In this document: piece by piece, positions 1 through 12,674 of the stretch
Position numbering within the stretch: position 1 is the first letter of the stretch
Layout: each line of letters opens with the position of its first letter
Source: Agroathelia rolfsii
Lineage: Eukaryota > Basidiomycota > Agaricomycetes > Amylocorticiales > Amylocorticiaceae
DNA: 64,000 nucleotides
Assembly: GCA_018343915.1 (NCBI GenBank)
Contig: JABRWF010000003.1
Location: 4,960,001-5,024,000, forward strand
Direction: 5' to 3'
The notes under the pieces: model-generated
Database searches by the model: none
Seen by the model: the letters and a program-made list of their open reading frames with translations, nothing else
Told to the model about the DNA's origin: nothing
Position numbers and translations under genes: made by a program

Positions 1-1015
1 TATTGATGGCGGCGGCGTATGTCACCATACCATTTGGAAATATTACTGTGTATATGAGGCGAGCGCTGACCATTCGCTTGATGGGCATTGGCAAGGTTAA
101 AGGCACAATATACATCACATAGGCCAGCGAGATCAATGTATGATAGAACTCTATTCAAATCATGGCCCGAGCCACTCACTGGTCATGGTGAAAGCTAACC
201 GCCTTGTCATTTCAAACCCCGCCCTTCCGGCAGCCATTTTCCGCTTGAGTAGTATACAAGACTACATCAAACCATCCTATCCACCTCGATTGCCCAGGGT
301 CTCCAGGGGCCCCAATTGATTTTAGCGCAGGGAACTGGTCTAGCTCGGAATCTAAAGGCATCAAAATTACTGTGAGCCTGTGATATATTCCTTCCATTAT
401 AAGTTAATAAAATGCTTTATTTGTTTACTTTGGACATGGTAAATGTGATATTTATGGATTGTACTACATGTACATAATTTATGTCAAGGATCACTCGGAT
501 TCACCCTTGTCCTTCTCTATCAAAATGAAGTCTAACCGTTCAACGTCCAGATGCTAGGATGAAGCCTTGAATCTCTGAGAGGTTAGGCAGGAGCCTGCTA
601 CTGAATCAAATTTTCATAATATGTGGATGTAGTGATGGAATATGGCGCTGAGCAAACACCGCAAGCGGCATGCTTTGCTTATGTAATCGGTGTTGGTTCT
701 AGATTAGCGTCCCAGTTATCAAACTACCAGTGATCCTTTTTCAAGTTGCTCAAACGCCCAAGTCTGATATGAGACACCGACACCTCGTTCAATGCTTTTC
801 AGCCCTCTTTTCGGTGTCTGAAGGTGTAATTAGTACAAAAGAAGCGTGAGAGATCTGAGGAGAAGGAAGACTTTGCTCCTTGTGCCAAATTCCCAAACAT
901 GCTCCTTCATTTGCTCAACTATGTACCTACGAGTCCATACGACAAGATTCCCAAGAAAAGATGTTCAACAATCGACCTCAGGCAGATGTCTACATCCCTC
1001 CGGGTTTAATGTTAT
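1..1015. other. Gene-free left edge
   Basis: About 1 kb of mixed-composition sequence with no open frame that resembles a known protein and no intron-linked coding chain I can follow. A 61-codon minus-strand frame at 212-397 shows no family signature. It may include the degraded 5' part of the kinase-like relic that follows. Confidence 0.5.
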
Positions 1016-2318
1016 ATGATGGATTTAGTTAATTTCTTGGTATTTTCGAAGGTCGCACAGATGTTGGAGATCTCAGTGACGTGCGAACTTCTCAGCTTCA
1101 CTCAACTGTTGATGCATTTGCGCACTCAACGGTTGAATCCTTTAAAGAAAATATTGACAGAAGGGAGGAGGGGCTGCGTCTACTCTACTATATTTTCGCC
1201 GCACGGAGAGATCGCCTTCTTCCCAAGCTGGGTGCAATATCTAGCAGAAATGTGAGCACGTACAGACACTGTCAGCACTTAGACTACACTGATAAGAATG
1301 GTGTAGCGGTCATGATTTGCGAGTTTCAGAATCAAACTATTGGTGGCAAATCACTTCCCGAAGCTCAGTTTATTGGGTATTTCAGTCATAGACCTGTGAG
1401 GGGGGGGGGGCAGAAATTCATCCAGGAATGCTAGACGGGTGTAGGGTGCCTAGGTCTGGCATGACCATCGTCGGTATGAATGAATTCTGGTCTATTATGT
1501 CCTTTACTTATTATTTTCATTATCAGGACCAGAAATTAGATTCTATGTTATGATACCTAGTTTCGTCTTATTAGCCCCACACCGGCACTATCGTGTATTC
1601 GCTCGGTATTGTTGCCGCCCCAGTCCTCTAGGCCCGTATCCTCAAGGCCATGAAAAAGCCCATGCCCTCTCTCAGGGAAATGAGCAGCTCTCGTCTCCCC
1701 AGCGTATGCAGGGCTCTCAGGCGGCAGAGGCCTGATTTCGAGTCCGTCGATCATCTTGAATTTCGAATTGAAAGGCAATTCAGTATGCAACTGCCTGATC
1801 AACTTCTATATCTAGCGGAGATCCACATAACCAGTGGGCAAACCCAACAGAGTCATGTCACATTTGTGCGTCGATATTGTCCCGAGTTGCATAGCATCTG
1901 TGCTGCACTCCATGCACTTGCCTCACTTGCTTACGAATGTTTACCTGGTGGCTGGTATGGTATCCCAATGGAATACGAGGCTGAAGCAGTTTCCATCACT
2001 GCACATGAGCCCATCCCCACTCGCTTGGCACATTGGAAGACTACTCCAAGGCTTTTCAGGCGCTTATTGCACAATTTCACGCCTCAGGCTTTGTCCATGG
2101 CGATCTACGCGATGCGAATATCATAAGTGGAAATGATGAACATGTGGATGTCATTAGCTTGGACAGGGGAGGTGTTGTATCTTGCACCAAATCTGAACAA
2201 AGAGCTGCTTGAGGATCAATCTCTCGGGGAAGACGACTTGGGGATCACAAAGGCAGATGACTTGCGCATATTGGAGAGAACGTTGAAACGGACATTGGGG
2301 CGAACATTGCATGCGTAG
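1016..2318 (+). pseudogene. Decayed fungal kinase-like gene
   Basis: Pieces of one protein lie in order but in different frames. They include a central strand with the motif RRYCPELH followed by an LPGGWYGIPMEY hinge-like segment (about 1880-1975), a catalytic-loop segment FVHGDLRDANII (about 2085-2125), and a tail reading APNLNKELLED and DDLGITKADD (about 2180-2260). This order matches the atypical kinase-like proteins that are expanded in Agaricomycetes, where HGDxRxxN replaces the usual HRDxxxxN. One change of frame falls between the hinge and the catalytic loop, and another falls just after the loop near 2150, where the metal-binding Asp strand should be. The first could be an unrecognised intron. 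The second has no splice sites and looks like a one-base frameshift. A G11 run at 1400-1410 is another likely break. It is probably a pseudogene, but a badly modelled live gene is possible. Confidence 0.5.
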
Positions 2319-2688
2319 TTAGCGCTGCAGTAATGCTTCAGATTAGTAATTGTCTTTTTATGTATATACCATCCCCTCCTCCGGAATCGTTAAGTGTGTA
2401 CACTAAGTAGATTTATGATACAATAGGATGTCAAATTTTGTCACAGTAGTACACATATGAGGGCGTCTGTTCCAAATCCGTCAAAGAGGCCTCATACGCG
2501 CGTTGGATCGAGACTAGGCATCTGGGCCTTTGAGTCTGAGTCCGAGTCCAACTTGAAGTCTGTCATCTGCGAATTCAATCCTGTACATGCACGGCGGCAT
2601 TCTAGCGCTCTAGATAATCACCAGCTGCAATCCGTTGCCTCGACATCAGAGCGTACTATAGCATTTGAAGTCGCTACTTCTGTTGGAA
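2319..2688. other. Spacer upstream of TGS1
   Basis: About 370 bp between the kinase-like relic and the TGS1 start. An open frame runs from 2457 but in a different frame from TGS1 and without recognisable motifs. It presumably holds the TGS1 promoter and 5' UTR. No TATA element stands out. Confidence 0.4.
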
Positions 2689-3739
<1,051 letters not shown>

Positions 3740-4503
3740 TTGATACATAGGTGTATGCCATCACTCTGTACGAATTTCTGTGCCTTTTCCCTTGATCACA
3801 CAACACAAGCTCCTAAGCCCCACAACTGCCGCGACAACCTGCTTTCGTGAGAACATGCTCGTGACACCATAGACTACATGAATATGCAGCAGAGTAGTAT
3901 ATAAATTAGCGATGTCGGCCCGTCGATAGGGAATTATACTATATACATTCAAATCTTTTATCCCTGTCAAAACTCATATCCGATAGCAAAATGTATCCCG
4001 ATACCTCGGTAACCACTTGACTCAAGTTGGTCTATAATCTATTTGTTTTCCTCGGCTTCCTGGTGCTGCTTCGCCGAAAATATTTCTCCGAATGAATACT
4101 ACAGCGACGAAGTGATCCGTGCTCATACTTTCAACTGGTCTGGGAAGAAGATACCATGCTGAGGATCTGAAAATAGAGAGTAGACCATATAAATGGGCAA
4201 TAAATGCTTCTCTTGTATGCGCAGCAACCCATAAATTAGATGATGGCATAGACTTAGTCAACACTCTCAATGATTGGTCACAAGATTAAGTGTTTGATGT
4301 GGGAAACTGCATGTTGAATACTGCGGGCGTAGTGTATGAGTCATATCTGATTATGCGATTTGATGTGCTCATTATCAGATAACGCCGATGACGATTATGA
4401 CCGGCAAACTACCCTGTTATTGGAGTGCTAAGTAGCATAAATACTACACCCTTCCAGGTAGTCTGTTACCCAGCATCCTCTTCCCTTCACCGCAGTACCT
4501 CAC
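3740..4503. other. Spacer between TGS1 and AIM32
   Basis: About 760 bp with no supported gene. Minus-strand open frames of 69 and 82 codons (3761-3970 and 4022-4270) have no recognisable domain. It should contain the TGS1 3' end and the AIM32 promoter. Confidence 0.5.
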
Positions 4504-5869
4504 ATGAACTTCATCAAGAGAATGGCTCGTGGAACATCCGCCCAGTCTCCAGAAATTATATCCAGCTTGGATCAGGCGTCCATTCCGTTTTCACAGGAAA
4601 ACTGTCGCAGATGCTCAGATCCTTGCGAGGAAGGTGAGTTCTTGACCGTGTTGGCCTCGCTAAACCAGAGCCTAACGACTTAGGGTGGCACGAGGAGTTT
4701 CCGAAGATGAAACTAGACACAGACACAGAACTCCTAGATACGGTGAAGCCATATAGACGCCAGGTTTGTTCCTTTTGTTCTCGTATTCTAATTTCACCCG
4801 ATGAAGCCGTAATTTGCCGATGCTGAACATTTCTATTCAGATCGTAATTTCTACAGGGAAAGCTGACTGGGACAACGAGGTCACCGAGACCAAGGGCTCT
4901 CTTGCGGCCTACGTCGCCGGCACTGTTGGCGCTAACCCAGCTCCTAAACCTTCCAAGTCTAAGTCTTCTATTCCTGGATTATTCGAGTCTACAGCATCGA
5001 CTCGCATATCCATCTTGAACGGCAGTCATACTACTATCTCCGATGACTCGGATGCAGAAACGGTTCTCGTTTTTCCAGACTATACGGCTGTCACTGAGGT
5101 TCCCCGTTCACTCGAGGGTGCCGAAGCCTTGTTCAAATCGGCTTTGAACCCCCCGCTTCCTCGCGGAGGCGCATCGGAAGACCATCATCTGAAACGCTGG
5201 GTTCTTCAATACTCATGTGTTATACTTCTCTGTAAGTCATACATTTTACATTTCTATCAACCTGTACTAAAAGAAAGCCGATGGCATCGAATGTTCATCC
5301 GGATAGGCTCCCATAAGAAGCGGGACAAGCGCTGCCACATTGTCGCACCTAAACTTGAACATGGTATGAGCGGCTTCAAAATTTTCCAGTCTGCGTAGAT
5401 CAATCTTATACCTTTAGCAGCATTCACACATGCATTGACCGCCGCGGAATATGAAGTACATACCAACATCGACTCAAGCGCGTTGGTTCCTTTGAAAGCG
5501 CCAACAACGTCTTCCACAGACGAAGACAACGACAACAGCGAGCTTTTGGACCAGCTCAAAGCCGCCAGCGCCTCGAAGCAAGTGCTCATTCTTAAGAACT
5601 CGCACATCGGTGGGCACAAATTTGCTGGAAACGTGATTGTAAGTGGGAATACTATTTCTCCCCCCGATCGGAGCTGATCTCCGTATTGAATGAATGAATA
5701 GATCTACACGCCCACCGGCACGTCTGTTTGGTACGGTAGGGTGTCGACACACGAAGTCGAGGCGATCGTCCAAGAGACTATCGTCGGCGGCAAGGTGTTG
5801 CCACCTCTTCTCAGAGCTACGGTAGACGCTAGTAGAGCGCCGGGTTGCACAAGCCTGAACAACTGGTAG
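4504..5869 (+). CDS. AIM32: Aim32-like sucrase/ferredoxin-family [2Fe-2S] protein
   Basis: Six exons (4504-4633, 4684-4763, 4841-5231, 5307-5363, 5421-5638, 5702-5869) give 347 residues in unbroken frame. The C-terminal half is a thioredoxin-like ferredoxin domain: CSHKKRDKRC (Cys201, Cys210), then HIGGHKFAGNVI (His281, His285), then SVWYGRV. Cys-X8-Cys with HxxxH is the ligand set of the Apd1/Aim32 family, which binds a [2Fe-2S] cluster through two Cys and two His. In yeast Aim32 is mitochondrial and linked to redox quality control of the import machinery. The N-terminal ENCRRCSDPCEE segment (residues 32-43) carries three further Cys. No clear mitochondrial presequence is seen, although MNFIKRMAR is short and basic. 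All introns are 50-77 nt GT-AG. Confidence 0.9.
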
Positions 5870-6017
5870 TGGAATTGAAAATCCTAAATGCTATTCAAGC
5901 GGTATTACTCGTACAAATCGATTTTTTTAACTACTTTTGGTATGATAAAACTCCATCAATGCCTCAAGAGGGCAATGACTGCATCAATTATAATAACAAA
6001 ACGAATGTGTGCTTATT

Positions 6018-7913
6018 CTATGGTGTTATCGGGGACAATGGCGGCATCGACGTTCTTTTGTCCCTCCGAGACAAATTCACCCCAACGCTGATGCTCTTAT
6101 TGCGGAACAGTGTAGATTGAGATGGCTCTGGCTTTTCCATCCTGGCCAGTTCAATGCTTCGCGCTCTTGGAGTTTGTGTTCCCAGTAAAGCCCTGGAACT
6201 GCCCGATTCATCGAAGCTGACTACTTGCCCTGTGGACGACTCCCATTTAGAGCTGGTGCGTCGGTCTTGTTCGCTAGGACGGAATTGCCAGTCCGCATGT
6301 GATGATGTGCCGGCATCATCAGGATTGTTAGGAGAAAAGATAGTCATCGGTATGTCAACAACGGTGTCGGGCTGGTTTGGCAAGACGATACGAAGCTCCG
6401 ATTGGAATCCGGCAGCACCGGTGGTAAGCTCACTGTCGTATGATGAGAAATACATACGGCGCATATTGAGCGTGAGACGAGAGCCCATGATGACAGTGAA
6501 AGCCAGGGCAAAGCCTTCGGGTATTTCGAGCCACTGCTGTAGGCGTGATGGCCATGGTTATTACGAAAATTCTGAGTAAGTATATATAGACACCCACTGG
6601 GTCAGTCTCCCATACAACGGCATTCGTGACGTATGCGGACAAGGTTCTAAAGCGGCACTTCAATCAAAATTCTTGGTTAAAATAAGGAAACCTGCTTACA
6701 CGACAAAATAAAATATACTGTCCTGAACCAACACATTCAGCAGACGGTCTGCATTCCATTGACGGATTTGCATTATATGCAGATATCCTTGCCACCCCGC
6801 AAACACGCTCAACATCGTTTCAAACGCGATGATAGGAAACCAGAAGGCATAAAAAAATGGAGGGACTCGGGTGGCCGTGCAGATATAGACACCTGGCATG
6901 GGTTCAGGACTGACTAAGAGGAAGTTAGTCGTATGTATGATACATGTTCAAAAAAAAAAAAAAAAGTGTAGTACCAGCCGAATGGGTGTTTGCGAAGCCA
7001 ATGATGATAGACATAAGCAAGACCTCTCCAAAGAAGCATGCCATAAGAATCTTGAGCAGCTTCTTCGAACGTTCGTACATAGCGTAAAGGCGAAACTGCA
7101 GGATAACTTGAGATAGTATAAGCATTTTTTCCTGCGCGTCGTAAGCAAGGAATATGAACCTTGCATAGACCAAACGATAAGGGCACTTCCCCATGCCTGG
7201 GCGACGAAATACCAATAGCAGCTTTTTGCCACATTGTATATCAGCATCTGTGTAGGTTAATATTACTGACCACTTACAACTGTAAAATTGGGAACGTGAG
7301 CTTTTGTTAGCGGCAAGATGAAAATCCAACTCACTCCGGTTGAGAAAACGTTGCCCCCAGTCAGAAAAATTCCGCAGGATATGCTAGGAGTTCAGTTAAC
7401 AAAAAGAACACGCATCCAAACGCGACCAGAACATGCATACATCAACATAACCTCGCCCATATATCGGATCTATCTACCGTGTTAACTCCGTACTGTTTGT
7501 ATTGGCGAAAGGACACCTACCCAAACAAAGAGAGCTTTGGAGACGGTCCATTTATGCCTCTGATAAGCAACGAATTAGATATATGTGTATGAAGAAGCGA
7601 CACATGACAAACCCAAATAAGCTCGACCTGCCATTGATATTGTTCTGTCAATCTATTTAATTACTCAGGCCACAGGAACTTACCTCGTCGTGGAACGTGA
7701 TCACTATATGTGAAGTTATGTCAACGTGACGTATTCAAGTGACTGGAGATGTACATACAATGATCGTATATCGTAACCACTGTCGCTACGACTGTGAAGA
7801 GAGTAGGCTTGAACTCTTGAAACGGACAGAAAAGGGCGCTGGGGATCCTTACGTTGACATATTCTGATTATCTGTGTATTATGCACGAAGCCTAATATCG
7901 CCTTGTCTAGCAT
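6018..7913 (-). CDS. Seven-helix fungal membrane protein (DUF6533-like)
   Basis: Twelve exons can be chained in frame: 7913-7853, 7791-7759, 7703-7684, 7627-7613, 7559-7521, 7492-7452, 7383-7335, 7247-7176, 7131-6975, 6913-6700, 6646-6598 and 6536-6018, giving 422 residues. The N-terminus carries the family signature YDHLITFHDE then VELIW and WTVSKALFVW. Later hydrophobic segments include AQAWGSALI, SQVILQFRLYAMYE, a helix ending SIIIGFANTHSAG, and IPEGFALAFTVIMGSRL. This is the architecture of the large basidiomycete family of uncharacterised seven-helix proteins, possibly receptor-like. The last 150 residues are hydrophilic and Ser-rich, probably cytoplasmic. Exons 3 and 4 are only 20 and 15 nt, and one intron is 44 nt. 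The 7521/7492 junction leaves the RY usually seen at this point missing, so an alternative boundary is possible there. Confidence 0.8.
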
Positions 7914-9134
7914 TCCAGTTTACGAAGCCCAGTTGTCGATGACGGCTTTCGCCACGGGAGACAAATGAGGGGGTGTTTCCCGCTGTAGCAAGTCGAGCCT
8001 GGTAGAGGATGTTGAATAAGAAAGGATGCCGTGGGGCGTCTATCCTCCGAATCGAAGAGGGGATAGCAGTTGCCGACTTCATCAGAAGACATTGGGAAGA
8101 AGGGACCTGCCAAAATAGAACGTAAGGCCGGACCGAAAGGAGGTACGCATTCGTCACTTTTGGTATGAGTGTATTAAAATACGGCGGCTTGATTGTCGTC
8201 GTGTGATCATTGGCATGAAAGGCTTGTAGATGCATTGGCATCACTTGGTGCAGCTTCTAATCTAATGATAACATGATAACATGGCTAAGTAGACGTAGAC
8301 CAAAGTGCTTCCGCCGCGGCCCCATTTTTCCCAACCTCCGAGCACACTCGGATTCCGTGGGCTTTGCAACTTGGCTTGCGCATTCATCTTTGTCCAAGGC
8401 CAGGGGACGTTAGGCCCAGGGATAGCGAAAAACATTTAGCCACGTTGATGGCTTAACGTGCTGCATGTTCATATCCCACAATCGACGACGCCAAGCCAGT
8501 GCACAGGTCACTGGACCTTAGATTGCTTTCAAGGACAGAAAACGACCGATTAGCATTACGAGAACGTGGGGTCTCATGCTGCTGTAGCTCAGTGGCTACC
8601 GGTGGATCTGCCACATTCGTCCAGGCAATGCTCAAGATTCGCGGTCTAAGCAACAGGATGATCCTATCGGCGTCAAGTTAGCTTATTTTGCCATCGATAC
8701 TTTGTAATGGTGCACCGAATTACTGGAGGAACCCATGCCTATGGACACTCCGACGTCGCTATGAAATCATATTGTTTGAAATGTTTTCTATTATATAATG
8801 TTGTGCATTAGTCCCGCTCACAGGAAAGCTGTCTGAAGATATGCGAGATACTATCAAGCGCGGTTGCATTGGAGATGGTGTCGGCTACAGCAGATCAAAA
8901 GGATGAAACTGTTGACTTCTGATTTCGATCATAATCATTCGGCAACAACTGAGGTGAAGAAGGCTTCCCCACTTTCGAGATAGTTAGGCTGCACTGTGCC
9001 AACTTAGCATAACATAGGTTACTCAAGACAGCAATGTGGTAGGCAGTATTGTCGACATAGACGGGCTGTGTTGGACAAAAGAATGATTCGCCACACAAAT
9101 GAAATTGCGGCAGAGAAGCACTAGCTCCAAGGTT
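7914..9134. other. Long spacer between 7-helix protein and TRAPPC2
   Basis: About 1.2 kb. No coding chain could be supported on either strand; open frames at 7879-8244, 8453-8681 and 8895-9098 lack motifs and splice continuity. It should contain the promoter of the membrane-protein gene and the TRAPPC2 terminator. Confidence 0.5.
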
Positions 9135-9857
9135 TCATAGGTTCTTTTTTGCACTAGCGCGTATGCGAGCATCAAAAACAGGGCTTCGGATGCGGGTATG
9201 GGCCATATGAAATGGATTCAACATAGCCTAAGGAGGAATAATTCAATCATCTCTCCTGCCAGAGGGGTCCATTATGGGGCATTAACACACCTTAACGTAG
9301 GCTTCCCACACATCATAAAAGAAATTTTTGATGCCGTCGTCGTTCTTGCCCTCATGTAAGAGGATGAACTTCATGTCTTTGCTCAAGTTCCTTAGCATAG
9401 GGAAAATGCATTTTCATAAATGCAATTATGGACGCACTCCCGGGTGTAATAAATGCAGACACATTCCATTCATTGAATTTATCGACATTTCTCAAATACC
9501 TAGTAGGGTGGAACGTCTTTCATGGGTACAAGAAAGTATCCTAAGACGCACTTACATGGACCCATCTTTCCGCATGGCCTCTTCAACGACATCTAAGCTT
9601 GCATTTGCGATCATTTGTATAACATGTCTGTCCTGGCCACCACCCATGCGAACACCGGTAGCCCCAGGATGGCCGGATTGAGTTGCGCTTGTAGCGCCAG
9701 ACAAGGCTGTTAGAGTGCCGGCGAAAGCAGATGTAGACCAGGTTGGAAGATTAGCTGATAGAGGTGCAGGTGTAGATGCTGCAGGCTTTGTTGAGTAATG
9801 GGTGAGATCATAAAGAGGTTCATCGGATGGCGATAGCAAGAAGAGGTGATGCGACAT
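9135..9857 (-). CDS. TRS20: TRAPP complex subunit 2 (sedlin/Trs20)
   Basis: Four exons (9857-9556, 9499-9434, 9381-9291, 9227-9135) give 183 residues. Recognisable sedlin blocks are [38 protein letters not shown], and the C-terminal [20 protein letters not shown]. Trs20 is a core subunit of the TRAPP complexes that tether ER-Golgi vesicles and activate Rab1/Ypt1. The family is usually about 140 residues. Here a low-complexity Ser/Thr/Ala/Gly insert of about 45 residues sits near residues 20-65, between the first strand and the helix that begins [18 protein letters not shown]. The donor of the second intron is GTCCAT, a weak match to consensus but required by the frame. Confidence 0.9.
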
Positions 9858-10024
9858 TTTGAACTATGAGAAAGATAGTACACCACCAGTGAGTCTCGAG
9901 ATGTTACTGGGCTAAGTGGGGATCAGGAAGCCCGCCGGAAGCATACGCAAGAACTTATTGAGGCATATGGTATAGTGTCCGAGCCGCAAACTTGAAGTAC
10001 TTTCCGTCAAGTTCAAGTTACCAG

Positions 10025-11304
10025 ATGTCTGCTTCATTGCTCAGAGGTCTCTTCTTGGGATGCAACCGCTCTGCAGGACATAGCCTATCGAGTACTGTCA
10101 GGCCAAATGGAGCATTACTTTCTAATCTTTTCAAAGCTCGGAAACCTTTGTCATTGAACTTTACGAGTAATCGTCTTCAGGCTCTGCATTCACAAGCACA
10201 ACTTTCGACCCTAGGCTCAAGCTCTATTTTACAATTTACCAAGAACATACCTTGGCAGGCAACGCATAGACACCTGGGCAGGGCTACCAGACACTCTCGC
10301 TATGGACCTGGAGGGGGGCGGCGTGGGGGCTGGCTTGGTTCCATTCCTCCCAATGCCATCTTCTGGGGTGTTATTACCCTCAACGGAGCCGTCTTTCTTG
10401 CTTGGCAGTTTGCTAAGAGCAACTATGTACGTTCCTATATCTACATTTGAGACCAACCCCTTGTTACTGACATCGTGTAGCAAGTAAACCGAGATCCCGC
10501 GCTTTGGATATGGATGTCGAACAACTTCCACACCAGCCTTCGTAATCTCAAGGAAGCGAGGATGTAAGGCCATTTGCTTAGGCGCGATAACAACCCCTGA
10601 CGATTAGCAGATGGACCATTGTCACGTCCTGTTTCTCCCAGTCTGATATAGGCCATCTATTAATGAATGGCTTTACATTTTTCTTCATGGCCCGCCCTGT
10701 GCTCGAAATACTGGGCAATGCTCGCTTCCTCACATTATATCTTGGTGGTAGGGTTCAGTCACTTTTTGGAACCAATTTGGCTACTAAATTGGTCAATTTT
10801 AGCCGGTATAGTCTCTTCAGCAGTTTCCATCTTGTGGAGTACATACTATTACCGCAATCCAAATCATGCTTCACATGGCGCCAGCGGTAAGTACTCCATC
10901 CCACAGCTCTTCTGGGGTGGACATTGCCAACGTTGAGTCTTAATTTGGATATTAAATAGGTGCTATATACGGCATAGTATCATTCTTCGCATGCACATAT
11001 CCTACAGCTACCTTTGCCATTTTTGGTCTCATTCCTTGTCCCGCTTGGGTAGGTGATATCAATGTACGGTCGGACATCCCCCGCTAATAAAATGGCGCAC
11101 AGCTGTTTGTCTCGGGCATATTCCTATACGATACTTATAGCTCGTTCAAGCAAACGGGATGGGTACGTCTATTCAGTGACGTTGTGTTTGTACCGAAGTT
11201 AACCTCTACATATATAGCGTGGTACTACTGATACCGCAGGCCACGTAGGCGGTCTCATGGCTGGTATCAGCTACTTCATTGCGAAGAGATTGCGGATAAT
11301 GTAG
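10025..11304 (+). CDS. Rhomboid intramembrane serine protease, mitochondrial type
   Basis: Seven exons (10025-10426, 10481-10563, 10611-10747, 10803-10886, 10960-11048, 11103-11162, 11218-11304) give 313 residues. The catalytic Ser is in HGASGAIYG (Ser235) and the catalytic His in TAGHVGGLMAG (His294). The L1 region and SDIGHLLMNGFTFF carry the conserved His/Asn of helix 2. The N-terminus (MSASLLRGLFLGCNRS, many Arg and Ser, few acids) looks like a mitochondrial presequence, and a separate hydrophobic helix IFWGVITLNGAVFLAWQF precedes the six-helix core. This is the layout of Pcp1/PARL-type rhomboids, which cleave inner-membrane proteins such as cytochrome c peroxidase and Mgm1 in yeast. Orthology to Pcp1 versus Rbd2 is inferred from the presequence only. 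Confidence 0.88.
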
Positions 11305-12674
11305 ACGACCTTAAATAGAATATACTAGCTGGAACCCAGGGGGTTGATAATGGTGACCGACTTGATTTATTCTTTGGGAACGTCAAAAACCCTCAGTTAC
11401 TAGGCTACGTGATGAACTTCAAATCGAAAAGGATGACATCAATATTTTGCATGGCTCGCTCTTTCATCTACTCTAGCACTGTGATTACATTATCAACTTT
11501 GTTGAAAATGCACTAACAAGGATTCTAAGCCAAGGCCAGCAACATTATCAACGCCTCTGATTACAATGGCCGCATGCGCCGGGGTTCAATTAGGGTCAAT
11601 GCTGGTGTTAGTGAGAAATCCAGCCCGAGGCTATCCAGCACAGAAGACAACGTAAATACATGAGTGTTAATACCACTCATAAATCCCTGGTTAAATGCTA
11701 AGTTGTACGATGGACTACATGCATATGCATTAGCACCCATGATCAGGTACCTTTTTCATCCTTGGGGATGCCCTAGTGTCCTCGGAAATTTGTACAGTAC
11801 CGAACATACTAACTTGGTAATATATTCCGGCATGAGCCGACGTGTCAAACCGATCTTTACGCTGAACGCACACACATACTTTGTATTCGCTTTTCCCATC
11901 GACCCTGGCCTGAGACCGGTCTTTCAGAAATGACCAACTCGGGTGATAACCGAGACAAGAAAACAGGTTAACAAATAAACCACCGTCTCACATATTTCTG
12001 CTTCTAAAACCCCTGTCCAACGGATCCAAGCCATAATCCCAAAAGACACCGGGTGGATTTAAAAACTGTCTGTAAGTGCCAGTGTGTAGTATCGCAAGAA
12101 GGCTGGTACTACTAGCGCTGCCAAATACACGAACGGGTGTACTACTATGCCACTATGACTGCTAATAATAAAGCTCCGAGGACTCGGAATTGACTGCACG
12201 AAGCCCTATCGAGCACACACGTCTAAAATACTCGTGCATACCCAAGTGGTGTGCTGATATCGATCATGCAACTGATAAAGAATGTTCTTTGATAACACCT
12301 GACCTGGGTTCGTACCCTCATGGGCCATGTCACAATAGAGAAGGAGAACTGGTCGGCATTCCAATAATGTCCATCACCAAGATTACCAAGGTAATTTTTC
12401 ATATCAGCCTCACCACAAGAATGCAAAAAACCATTGAAATGAACAATACAAATCGTATTCTAGTACATACGTACGATAATAGCATATACAGAAGGAAGCG
12501 AAAACACCAGGATTCATGAAGTGCAATCATGTAATAACGCAAAGCATATCGACAATGGCCTATTTTTAACTGATACAAGGAGCATAAAGTTGGGAGAGGG
12601 AAGAACAATAAAGAAGGGAACGACATGGAAGGTGAACGGAGATGGAAAGATAGAAGGAGTGAGCGAAAGGCATG
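11305..12674. other. Convergent spacer, no gene seen
   Basis: About 1.4 kb between two convergent stop codons (rhomboid and CLASP). Open frames of up to 109 codons occur (11664-11933, 12190-12519) but have no motif, no splice partners and no biased composition. I see no transposon termini. Confidence 0.5.

Noticed and set aside
8580..8650. tRNA-like A-box (TAGCTCAGTGGC) near 8585
   Set aside because: No matching B-box, acceptor stem or cloverleaf could be drawn around it.
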